From contig JALFUO010000045.1 of NCBI GenBank assembly GCA_022784065.1, forward strand, positions 1 through 62,096: a stretch of 62,096 nt of DNA, in the 5' to 3' direction. Each line of letters begins with the position of its first letter. Positions within the stretch are counted from its first letter, which is position 1. Below are positions 8,732 to 16,734 of this stretch, in pieces. The stretch comes from Bacteroidales bacterium (lineage in GTDB: Bacteria > Bacteroidota > Bacteroidia > Bacteroidales > Bacteroidaceae). The notes below the pieces were generated by a model. The model had not been told where the DNA came from. It saw only the letters and a program-made list of their open reading frames with translations, and made no database searches. Position numbers and translations under genes: made by a program.

Positions 8732-8905
8732 TCTTCCTTTCTGCCTGATATTTTTTCCTATCCTGTAAGAAAAAGTTTGTTACAAAGTTTGTAACACGCA
8801 TTACAAAGTTTGTAACACGTGTTAGCAAGTTTGTAACAAGCGTTACAAAGTTTGTAATAAAAAATTTCTGCTCAGATAGTAAAAAATATCTAGCAGAAAA
8901 GAAGA
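8732..8905. repeat. Palindrome array (4 x 17 bp, 21-bp period) within a long inverted repeat, copy 1
   Basis: Four near-identical 17-bp palindromes of consensus GTTACAAAGTTTGTAAC start at 8779, 8800, 8821 and 8842, exactly 21 bp apart with 4-base spacers. The third unit carries the variant GTTAGCAAG. The array is embedded in an imperfect inverted repeat: TCTTCCTTTCTG starts at 8732 and its complement ends at 8905, with GATATTTTTT and its complement further in. It lies in the divergent interval between trmD and the glycan operon. The rest of 8652-9113 shows no credible gene. Confidence 0.85.
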
Positions 8906-9113
8906 ATTTTCAAGGAGCCAGGAAGAAGTTGCTGCGTTTCAGGGCCGGTTGCAAAGGTGCGGCGAAGGGGCGGGGCGCGGGCTATGGCGCCGCCTTCGGC
9001 CGTCCTTTTCCAGGCCGTGAAGAGGGTGCGTAGCGCAAGGGGGCTTTTGCTTTGCCGCTTGCTCCTTTTGCCCCTTCCATATAGGATAATCGCGAATTTC
9101 ATAGGGACAAAAG

Positions 9114-9144
9114 TTTGCGGAACAAGAAAAATGCTTAACTTTGC
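9114..9144 (+). promoter_or_regulatory. Promoter of the glycan operon
   Basis: TTTG (9114-9117) and TAACTTTGC (9136-9144) separated by 18 bases match the Bacteroidetes sigma-ABfr consensus closely. The first gene starts 50 bases downstream. Confidence 0.65.
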
Positions 9145-9193
9145 ATAATTGTGCGCGGATTTCATGCCGTTTGGCACAGACTTTAACTGACCT

Positions 9194-9634
9194 ATGATAC
9201 AAGAAAAACCCATCGACGAGATATTGCCCGAGGCCAAAATCCTGAGCATCGCGACCCACACGGACGAGCGAGGCAACCTGACGTGCGTGCAAAACGGCGA
9301 CAACGCCCTGCCTTTCAAGTTCGAGCGCGTGTTTTGGATCACCGGCGTGCCGGCAGGCGCAACGCGCGGTTGCCATGCCCACCGCACCTGCCCGGAAGTC
9401 ATCGTGCCCGTGCATGGCTCCTTTTCCGTGAAAATCAACAACGGCAAAGACCCTGAAACCATCGTGCATCTCTCCAATCCCAACGAGGGCCTGTATGTGC
9501 CGCCTATGGTGTGGTGCACGCTCTTCGACTTCTCGGGTGATGCCGTGTGCCTCTGCCTCGCGCAGTACGACTACGACGAAAACGGCTATATCCAAACGTT
9601 CGGCGAGTTTGCCGAGGCGGTAAATGGAAACTAA
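9194..9634 (+). CDS. fdtA: dTDP-4-dehydro-6-deoxyhexose 3,4-ketoisomerase (FdtA/QdtA-like)
   Basis: 146-residue cupin of the WxcM-like family. It would move the keto group of dTDP-4-keto-6-deoxyglucose from C4 to C3, the first committed step to dTDP-Fuc3N or Qui3N sugars. Seen: GNLTCVQNGDNALPFKFERVFWI, the active-site RGCHAHRTCPEVIVPVHGSF (two catalytic His), and YVPPMVWCTL. It opens an operon: the next gene starts immediately after its stop, and a transaminase of the same pathway follows. Galacto versus gluco product cannot be told from sequence. Confidence 0.9.
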   Translation: MIQEKPIDEILPEAKILSIATHTDERGNLTCVQNGDNALPFKFERVFWITGVPAGATRGCHAHRTCPEVIVPVHGSFSVKINNGKDPETIVHLSNPNEGLYVPPMVWCTLFDFSGDAVCLCLAQYDYDENGYIQTFGEFAEAVNGN

Positions 9635-10630
9635 ATGATAACCGTTGCTCCATATATAAATAATGGGTCTACCCGAAAGGCTTGGGACGCTTTCGCGGCT
9701 GCTTCGCGCAACGGCACGTTCCTGTTTCGCCGCGACTTTATGGAGTACCACAGTGACCGTTTTGAAGACGCTTCGCTGCTGATTTACGACGACAAGAAAC
9801 TCATCGGTCTGCTGCCTGCCAATCGCTCGCGCCGCGATGCGGCAACCGTGGAAAGCCACGGCGGGCTGACTTACGGCGGACTGCTGCTGGGCGACAAGGC
9901 CACGGCGATGCTTACGGGCAAGATGCTCCATGCCGCCGCCGAATATTATCTCGCTCAGGGCTACGGGCAATTGGCGTATAAGCCCACGCCTTACATCTAT
10001 CACCGCCAGCCCACGGAAGAACCGCTCTATTGGCTCTACCGCGCCGGGGCAACGCTCGAAACGCGCAACGTGTCCACGGCTGTCAATCTGCGCGACCCGC
10101 TGCCGCTTTCGGAACTGCGTGAGCGCAAATGCCGAAAGGCGCAAAATGCTTGCTTGCTAATTCGTAGAGAGAAATGCGGGGCTTTGGCCGACGAGGATTA
10201 TCCCGTTTTTTGGGACTTGCTCACCGAAACTTTGGAGCAGCGGCACGGCGTTCGTCCCGTTCACTCTTTGGAAGAGATAAAGTTGCTTAAATCTTTCTTT
10301 CCCAACGAGATAAAACTTTATACGGCAGAGCGCGACGGGGCATTGCTTGCCGGCGTTTTGTGCTTTGATTGCGGCAAAGTGGTTCATGCGCAATACATTG
10401 CTGCCGGCTTGGAAGCCCGCGCTTGCGGTGCGCTCGACCTGCTCCTCGCTACCCTCTTGCAGATTTATTCCGACCGCGCCTATTTCGATTTCGGCATTTC
10501 CAATGACCCCGAGACGGGACGCATCAACGAGGGGCTTATCTTCCAGAAAGAAGGGTTTGGCGGCCGCGCGGTGTGCTATGACCGTTACCTCGTTTCGCTC
10601 GAAAGCCTCGTGACGGCGACGCCGAAGTAG
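9635..10630 (+). CDS. FemAB/GNAT-like acyltransferase in sugar locus
   Basis: 331-residue protein with a double GNAT-fold pattern (acetyltransferase GNAT type PF13480): FLFRRDFMEYHSDRF near residue 30, LLIYDDKKLIGLLPA near 48, and C-terminal FDFGISNDPETGRINEGL with EGFGGRAVCYDRY. Its ATG follows the fdtA stop with no gap, so it is translationally coupled. Placed between ketoisomerase and transaminase, it may acylate the 3-amino sugar in place of the left-handed beta-helix FdtC/QdtC. This is inferred from context only; it could instead act on another glycan substituent. Confidence 0.75.
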   Translation: MITVAPYINNGSTRKAWDAFAAASRNGTFLFRRDFMEYHSDRFEDASLLIYDDKKLIGLLPANRSRRDAATVESHGGLTYGGLLLGDKATAMLTGKMLHAAAEYYLAQGYGQLAYKPTPYIYHRQPTEEPLYWLYRAGATLETRNVSTAVNLRDPLPLSELRERKCRKAQNACLLIRREKCGALADEDYPVFWDLLTETLEQRHGVRPVHSLEEIKLLKSFFPNEIKLYTAERDGALLAGVLCFDCGKVVHAQYIAAGLEARACGALDLLLATLLQIYSDRAYFDFGISNDPETGRINEGLIFQKEGFGGRAVCYDRYLVSLESLVTATPK

Positions 10631-10693
10631 ACAATAAATTACCCGTTGGTTGAGGTAAAAAAACACGAGAATTGTTGAACTTGCGTGATATAA

Positions 10694-10872
10694 GGTCTCA
10701 CGAGTAGGGGCGTTTTGCAAAACGCCCGCCATGTGCGTCGAAATGTCGTGCAAACAGGCGTAGAACAGAGCTTGTTCGAACTATGCAGGTGCAACTGACA
10801 TTATGTAATGATAAAAGTAATGCAGTTAACCATTATCCGGGCGTTTTGCAAAACGCCCCTACTCGTGAGGCC
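10694..10872. mobile_element. MITE-like element with 34-bp inverted ends, copy A
   Basis: The ends 10694-10727 and 10839-10872 are inverted repeats identical at 33 of 34 positions; each contains the palindrome GGGCGTTTTGCAAAACGCCC. The 179-bp element holds no ORF. Its interior carries GACATTATGTAA, shared with the copy at 19877. It lies inside the glycan operon, between the acyltransferase and fdtB. Confidence 0.85.
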
Positions 10873-10919
10873 TGAGAACCCATAGATTTTTCAAATAGCT
10901 GATAAATAAATATTTCTCC

Positions 10920-12020
10920 GTGCACATTCCCTATTACGACTTGCAACAGATTTCAGCCTCCTTTGAGCCGCAGCTGTCTCAAAGGATACAGGCCGTTGTG
11001 GCGGGCGGACGCTATCTGTATGGGGAGGAGCTTGCCGCTTTCGAGCGCGACTTCGCCCGCTACGTGGGCGCAAGGCATTGCATCGGCGTGGCCAACGGAC
11101 TGGACGCGCTGACGCTCGTGCTTATGGCGTGGAAACGGCTGAAAGGCTGGGGCGACGGCGATGAAGTATGCGTGCCCGCGCTGACTTTCGTGGCAACAGC
11201 CGAGGCTGTGAACCGCGCAGGATTGCGCCCCGTGTTTTGCGATGTGGGCAAAGACTTCGTGATGACGGAGCAGACCCTCCTGCCGCACCTCACGCCGCAA
11301 ACGCGGGCGGTGATACCCGTGCACCTGTACGGCCACCCCTGTCCGATGGACTGCATCAACGCCCTTGCCCGCAGCCGGGGCATCATGGTGCTCGAAGACG
11401 CGGCGCAGGCGCACGGTGCAAGTACTGGCGGCCATAAGACCGGCAGCATGGGCGATGCCGCAGCGTTCAGCATGTATCCCGGCAAGAATCTCGGCGCACT
11501 CGGCGACGGCGGCTGCGTGACTACCGACGATGAGGAACTGGCGCAGGCGGTGCGCATGTTTGCCAACTACGGCGCACGGCAGAAATACGTGCACCGCGTG
11601 CAAGGCATCAACAGCCGCCTCTCCGAGATACAGGCGGCCGCGCTCAACGTGAAACTGCCCCGCCTCGATGCCGACAATGCCCGCCGCCGCAACGTGGCAC
11701 GCTTTTACAACACGCATATCGTGAACCCATTGGTGCGCCTGCCTTACGAAGGGCGCGTGGCGCAGAGCGTGTTCCACATCTACCCCGTGCTGTGCCGCCG
11801 TCGCGACAAGTTGCAGCAATATTTGCAGGAGCGCGGCATCGAAACCCTCATACATTATCCCATACCCGTACACAAGCAGGAAGCCTACGCCGCCTACAAC
11901 GCCCAGTCGTTTCCCGTGGCGGAACTCGCGGCGCGCGAAGTGCTCTCCCTGCCCATCACGCAGTTTCTCACCGAAGAAGAATTGCGCTACATCGTTTCTG
12001 CCGTCAACGCATTCAGGTAG
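10920..12020 (+). CDS. fdtB: dTDP-3-amino-3,6-dideoxyhexose transaminase (FdtB/DegT family)
   Basis: 366-residue PLP aminotransferase of the DegT/DnrJ/EryC1 family that would convert the 3-keto sugar made by FdtA to the 3-amino sugar using glutamate. Seen: YYDLQQISASFEPQ, GVANGLDALTLVL, VIPVHLYGHPCPMD, LEDAAQAHGA, and the PLP lysine in MYPGKNLGALGDGG, then RLSEIQAAAL. Start is GTG at 10920; no better ATG exists. A MITE-like element separates it from the acyltransferase, so it may need its own promoter or read-through. Confidence 0.9.
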   Translation: MHIPYYDLQQISASFEPQLSQRIQAVVAGGRYLYGEELAAFERDFARYVGARHCIGVANGLDALTLVLMAWKRLKGWGDGDEVCVPALTFVATAEAVNRAGLRPVFCDVGKDFVMTEQTLLPHLTPQTRAVIPVHLYGHPCPMDCINALARSRGIMVLEDAAQAHGASTGGHKTGSMGDAAAFSMYPGKNLGALGDGGCVTTDDEELAQAVRMFANYGARQKYVHRVQGINSRLSEIQAAALNVKLPRLDADNARRRNVARFYNTHIVNPLVRLPYEGRVAQSVFHIYPVLCRRRDKLQQYLQERGIETLIHYPIPVHKQEAYAAYNAQSFPVAELAAREVLSLPITQFLTEEELRYIVSAVNAFR

Positions 12021-12080
12021 AAATTATCCTTTTTGTATCTCACCTATTACATCGCACCTTCCAAATTCCCCCTCAATACC

Positions 12081-12890
12081 ATGACCTTAGAAGTTCTCAT
12101 CTGCTCACTCAACAAAGGCATTGTCCGCGTGCAGGAAGTGTTGCTTCCGCCCTGCGAAAACGTGCGCTACATCGTGTCGTACCAGTACACCGACGAGCGT
12201 TACCTCGACCTTATTCCCGAAAAACTCACGCAGCGCAGCGACGTGCAGATATTCCGATACAACGGGCAGGGGCTTTCTGCCAACCGCAACCTCGCCATCG
12301 AGAAAGCCACCGCCGACCTCATCATGTTTGCCGACGACGACTCGCACCTGCTGCCCGAAACGTTCGGCACCGTGTTTCGCGCCTTCGAGCAATACGAGGA
12401 TATGGATGCAGCCTTCTTTACCGCCACCACCTATACGGGCAAAAAACTCAAAGATTACCCCGACGAACCCTGCGTGCTTAAAGGAATGCCCAAGACTTAC
12501 AGCATCTCCGCCCTCGAAATGGTGTGCCGCCGCCGCAAGGTGCAAGGCAGAATGCGCTTCGACGAACGCTTTGGCCTCGGCACCAAATTCCTCACCTGCG
12601 GCGAAGAAGAGATTTGGATGGAAGATGCCGTCCGTGCGGGGCTGAATATGCGCTATTTCCCCGAGAAGATAATCGAAACCTCCACGCTCCTGAAAAAGTC
12701 GCTCGTATATGTAGACGCCGGCGTGCAACGCTCGCGCGGCGCAATCACTTACTACCTCTACGGCCCCACGGCGTGGTGGATCTGCTTCAAGTTCGCCTTC
12801 AATGGCGCACGCAGCGGGCTTTGCCATTTCGTGCCGATGATGCGGCATTTGGCAGAAGGCATTCGCTACATGAAACGCACCCAGTCGTAA
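12081..12890 (+). CDS. Family 2 glycosyltransferase
   Basis: 269-residue predicted GT2/GT-A enzyme without a signal peptide. LEVLICSLNKGI opens the fold, GLSANRNLAIEKATADLIMF is the donor-binding region, followed by the DxD-like ADDD (residues about 92-95). The C-terminal half has FDERFGLGTKFLTCGEEEIW and two hydrophobic segments near the end (WWICFKFAF). ATG at 12081 is preferred over the upstream TTG. It is paralogous to the next gene (shared FDERFGLG and CGEEEI blocks), indicating tandem duplication. Donor and acceptor unknown. Confidence 0.85.
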   Translation: MTLEVLICSLNKGIVRVQEVLLPPCENVRYIVSYQYTDERYLDLIPEKLTQRSDVQIFRYNGQGLSANRNLAIEKATADLIMFADDDSHLLPETFGTVFRAFEQYEDMDAAFFTATTYTGKKLKDYPDEPCVLKGMPKTYSISALEMVCRRRKVQGRMRFDERFGLGTKFLTCGEEEIWMEDAVRAGLNMRYFPEKIIETSTLLKKSLVYVDAGVQRSRGAITYYLYGPTAWWICFKFAFNGARSGLCHFVPMMRHLAEGIRYMKRTQS

Positions 12891-12896
12891 AAAGCC

Positions 12897-13742
12897 ATGC
12901 CGAAGATCGAGGTACTCTATTGCGTGCTTGACGGCGACATACTGCACATTGCTGAGCATCTGCCGCCGCCGCGCCCCGACGTGGCGTATCTCGTGGCATG
13001 GCAGCAAAGGGGAGGGGAGGAACAAAACGCGCCTGGCGCTTTGCTCCAACGGGAAGATGTGAAGATACTGGTACACAAAAGCATAGGACTATCTAAAAAC
13101 AGGAATTTCGCCCTTGCCAACGCAACGGGCGACCTTTTGATTTTGGCGGACGCAGACAATATATATATATATGAGTATTTCGACCGCCTCCTTGCCGCAG
13201 CAGCAGCCCAGCCCGAGGCGGACATCCTGCTCTTTCAGGCAATTACGCCCGAAGGCAACCTTTTGAAAAACTACCCCGAAGATTCTTGCACCTATGCCGA
13301 CCGTCCGCGCGGCCTCAGTTTCAGTTCGTGCGACATCGTGCTGCGCCGCAGCGCCGCCCTGCCGCGCTTCGACGAGCGTTTCGGCTTGGGCGCGGCGCAT
13401 TTGGGCTGCGGCGAGGAAGAAATATTCTTGGAAGAGGCTTCTCGCGGCGGCTGCCGCATCGTCTACACGCCGCAAGTAATCGTGACCACCCGCGCCGCAA
13501 CCACCGGCGACCGCTTTTGGAGTGACCCGAAAGTGCGGCGTGCCAAAGGCGCAGTGCTCTGCTACATGCACGGAGCCGCGGGCGCCGCGCTGCGCTGCCT
13601 TAAATTCGCCGCCGTGCAAGGCAAAGCCCCGCTCGCGCTCCGCATCAAGGCTTTCCGCGATATGGCCTGGGGAATATGGTATTCATTTACGACAAGCGCA
13701 AGGCCTCTTTCGAGAAATACGAAGCCGCCTTTGCCAAAATAG
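12897..13742 (+). CDS. Family 2 glycosyltransferase, possibly frameshifted at 3' end
   Basis: 281-residue paralogue of the preceding gene: GLSKNRNFALANATGDLLIL, DAD motif near residue 82, FDERFGLGAAHLGCGEEEIF. The last about 25 codons, after FRDMAWGI, change to codon usage unlike the rest. A +1 shift at the GGGG run (13669-13672) instead yields MVFIYDKRKASFEKYEAAF and more, with the usual codon bias, running on to a stop at 13853. Either the gene ends normally after an alignable GI-Y motif or one base is missing. Six bases separate it from the upstream paralogue. Confidence 0.8.
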   Translation: MPKIEVLYCVLDGDILHIAEHLPPPRPDVAYLVAWQQRGGEEQNAPGALLQREDVKILVHKSIGLSKNRNFALANATGDLLILADADNIYIYEYFDRLLAAAAAQPEADILLFQAITPEGNLLKNYPEDSCTYADRPRGLSFSSCDIVLRRSAALPRFDERFGLGAAHLGCGEEEIFLEEASRGGCRIVYTPQVIVTTRAATTGDRFWSDPKVRRAKGAVLCYMHGAAGAALRCLKFAAVQGKAPLALRIKAFRDMAWGIWYSFTTSARPLSRNTKPPLPK

Positions 13743-13769
13743 GATATGCCATCAGGAAGAAAGAAAATA

Positions 13770-14696
13770 ATGCTCGTTACTATTGTCATACCTTACCTCA
13801 ACCGCGCCGCCTTTCTCGAAAAGACGCTCGCCACGGTGCAGCGGCAGACGCATAGGCCGCTGCAAGCAGTGCTTGTGGACAACGGTTCGCAAGATGCCTC
13901 GCCTGAGATTTGCAAACGGTTCTGCGAGCAATATAACGCCGAAGATTTCGAGGTACTGCTGCTCAAGGAAGAAAAGGCGGGGGCTGCTTCGGCGCGCAAC
14001 AAAGGGCTGGCCGCGGCGAAAGGAGAGTATGTCTATTTCTTCGACTCCGACGACGAGATGTCGCCCGATTTTATCGCAGATGCCGTGGCCAAAGCCCGCG
14101 CCTGCGGCATGCCCGACATCGTGGCGGCGCACACCGTAGTCACTTTTCCCGATGGCGGCAAGCGTCCGCGCCGCATCTTGCGCAGCGCAAGCGTTCCCGC
14201 GCAGATTCTCACAGCCACCTATTCCACCCAAAGCCTCTTCCTGCGCACAGACTTTATGAGAAATGCCGGTGGCTGGGACGGGAACGTATTTCGCTGGGAC
14301 GACTGGGAACTTGGCGTGCGCCTGCTAACGTTTCACCCCAAAATAGTGTGGCTTGAAAAGAAGAAATACCACCGCATCTACCAACACCCCGCCAGCCTCA
14401 CGGGGGCTTCCGTTAGCGAAACGCTCGAAGGCACGCGCCCTGCCTTGGAGGCAGTGGCCAGGCTCGTGGCAGGCGATGCTGCAAGCCGCGCCGCCCTTCG
14501 GGGACAGAAATTAGCGATTGCCGGAGAGGTTTGGCGAGAGGGTAATCGCCGTCAGGCAGATGCCTTCGCCGCTGAGGCGTTTCAGGATGCCACTGCCCGC
14601 CAACGCTTTTTCCTCAAACTCTTCTACGCTTATAGCAAACATGTAGGCAAGGCTGCCCGGCGGCTATTCCTTTGGACGCTTTGGCTGTACAGATAA
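13770..14696 (+). CDS. Family 2 glycosyltransferase
   Basis: 308-residue GT2 with the classic start MLVTIVIPYLNRAAFLEKTL, donor-site LVDNGSQD, AGAASARNKGLAAAKGEYV and the metal-binding SDDE (DxD equivalent) near residue 96. A later RWDDWELGVRLL matches the catalytic ED/QXXRW-like region. A basic amphipathic C-terminus (SKHVGKAARRLF) may associate with the membrane. It is the last gene of the glycan locus and is followed by a strong terminator. Start at 13770 opens the conserved beta strand; an in-frame ATG eight codons upstream is less likely. Confidence 0.9.
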   Translation: MLVTIVIPYLNRAAFLEKTLATVQRQTHRPLQAVLVDNGSQDASPEICKRFCEQYNAEDFEVLLLKEEKAGAASARNKGLAAAKGEYVYFFDSDDEMSPDFIADAVAKARACGMPDIVAAHTVVTFPDGGKRPRRILRSASVPAQILTATYSTQSLFLRTDFMRNAGGWDGNVFRWDDWELGVRLLTFHPKIVWLEKKKYHRIYQHPASLTGASVSETLEGTRPALEAVARLVAGDAASRAALRGQKLAIAGEVWREGNRRQADAFAAEAFQDATARQRFFLKLFYAYSKHVGKAARRLFLWTLWLYR

Positions 14697-14699
14697 ACA

Positions 14700-14740
14700 A
14701 TGCCGGCTGTATCGGAATGCTTTCACGATACAGCCGGCAT
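14700..14740. terminator. Bidirectional terminator
   Basis: Perfect 15-bp stem ATGCCGGCTGTATCG/CGATACAGCCGGCAT (14700-14714, 14726-14740) with an 11-base loop, between the convergent last glycosyltransferase and mscL. The T-tract is weak on both sides. Confidence 0.75.
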
Positions 14741-14756
14741 TTCTATGCTTCAAAGT

Positions 14757-15185
14757 TTATTTCTTTTCCTTCAAAAGGTCTCGGATTTCAGCGAGCAATT
14801 CTTCCTCACGCGTAGGCTTCGGTTCTGCGGGAGGCGCGGGGGCTTCTTCTTTCTTGCGCTTAAGTTTCATCAGCGCACGCACCATCAGGAACACGCAGAA
14901 AGAGATAATAAGGAAGTCGAGGCAGGTCTGCAGAAACGCGCCGTAGTTGAGCGTTACTTCCGAAACCGTACCGTCTTCGGCAACCTTAGTTCCGATGAGC
15001 AGTTTCAGGTCTGTGAAGTTCACTCCGCCCGTAAGCCAGCCAATCGGCGGCATCACGAGGTCGTTGACGATCGACGTTACGATTTTGCCGAACGCGCCGC
15101 CCACAATTACGCCGACAGCCATGTCAATGGCGTTTCCTTTTACTGCAAATTCCTTGAATTCTTGCAAAAATTTCGTTTTTCCCAT
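14757..15185 (-). CDS. mscL: Large-conductance mechanosensitive channel MscL
   Basis: 143-residue inner-membrane channel that opens under extreme turgor. N-terminal [32 protein letters not shown] covers the amphipathic helix and TM1; TM2 is [19 protein letters not shown]; the C-terminal cytoplasmic bundle contains the basic KRKK and a final [15 protein letters not shown] helix. Start at 15185 gives the family N-terminus (MGKTKF); a longer in-frame reading crosses the predicted promoter. Divergent from gapA with back-to-back -7 boxes. Confidence 0.96.
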   Translation of the reverse strand: MGKTKFLQEFKEFAVKGNAIDMAVGVIVGGAFGKIVTSIVNDLVMPPIGWLTGGVNFTDLKLLIGTKVAEDGTVSEVTLNYGAFLQTCLDFLIISFCVFLMVRALMKLKRKKEEAPAPPAEPKPTREEELLAEIRDLLKEKK

Positions 15186-15217
15186 AAGAAAGTTATTTTT
15201 TATACGTTTTATCACGT

Positions 15218-15226
15218 GCAAAAATA
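15218..15226 (-). promoter_or_regulatory. Putative -7 box of mscL
   Basis: TATTTTTGC on the minus strand, 33 bases upstream of the mscL ATG, matches TAnnTTTG. No convincing -33 TTTG was found. It lies only 13 bases from the divergent gapA -7 box. Confidence 0.4.
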
Positions 15227-15238
15227 AAAACAAATTTG

Positions 15239-15246
15239 TACTTTTG
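15239..15246 (+). promoter_or_regulatory. Putative -7 box of gapA
   Basis: TACTTTTG matches TAnnTTTG and is followed by a leader of about 115 bases before the gapA start. The -33 element is not clear. Confidence 0.45.
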
Positions 15247-15360
15247 CGTTGGAAAAGGCAAAAATCATATATGGCAACTCATACTTTGCCGTATTAGCCG
15301 CTTCCACAGAGAGAATAAAACTTGAATACTAACCATTTTAACTGTTTATTTTTCAATTAA

Positions 15361-16377
<1,017 letters not shown>

Positions 16378-16410
16378 TAGCGTTCCCGGAACTTTGTTTC
16401 TGATCACTAA

Positions 16411-16447
16411 AAAGAGGATGCGCTCCGCAGAGTGCATCCTCTTTGCT
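16411..16447 (+). terminator. Rho-independent terminator of gapA
   Basis: 11-bp stem AAAGAGGATGC/GCATCCTCTTT (16411-16421, 16434-16444) with a 12-base loop, followed by GCTTTTTGC. Confidence 0.85.
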
Positions 16448-16486
16448 TTTTGCCTATTTCAAAAGTCATATATAAGTAGACGAGGA

Positions 16487-16552
16487 GATTTTCGTGCAAG
16501 CGAGCGCAGAGCCGAACTTGTTCGGGATATGCTGAGCGCAGCCGAAAATCAC
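16487..16552. repeat. Structured hairpin repeat, copy 2
   Basis: Outer arms GATTTTCG and CGAAAATC, conserved GTGCAAGCGAGCGCA and GAGCGCAGCC flanks, inner stem CCGAAC/GTTCGG. The flanks match the element at 4785-4850 while the inner stem differs but still pairs. Confidence 0.75.
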
Positions 16553-16555
16553 GAA

Positions 16556-16713
16556 GTAAACAAGTAAACGAGTAAACAAGTAAACGAGTAAACAAGTAAA
16601 CGAGTAAACAAGTATACAAGTAAACGAGTAAACAAGATAAGTTTCTCCTAAAGAATATAGTTTGCAAGACACTTCTGTCTCGTATACTTGTCAACTTGTT
16701 TACTCGTCTACTA
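16556..16713. repeat. AGTAAACR octamer array with inverted closing arm
   Basis: About ten tandem AGTAAACA/AGTAAACG units (16556-16637), a 40-base interior, then an inverted arm ending in TTGTTTACTCGTCTACT (to 16713). The same arrangement and related interior (CTGTCTCGT) occur upstream of lepB at 43034-43142. It forms the purD leader region. Confidence 0.8.
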
Positions 16714-16734
16714 TAAAAACAAAAAACATTCCCC

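Noticed and set aside
8779-8858. Palindrome array as a replication origin with iterons
   Set aside because: No rep, dnaA or AT-rich unwinding region nearby, and the same array occurs a second time 33 kb away between other genes.
8939-10144. 401-aa minus-strand ORF over the glycan operon promoter and fdtA
   Set aside because: Antisense to fdtA and the acyltransferase, covers a clear promoter, and has no domain.
16556-16637. Short regular repeats as a CRISPR array
   Set aside because: The octamer units abut with no unique spacers and no cas genes are nearby.
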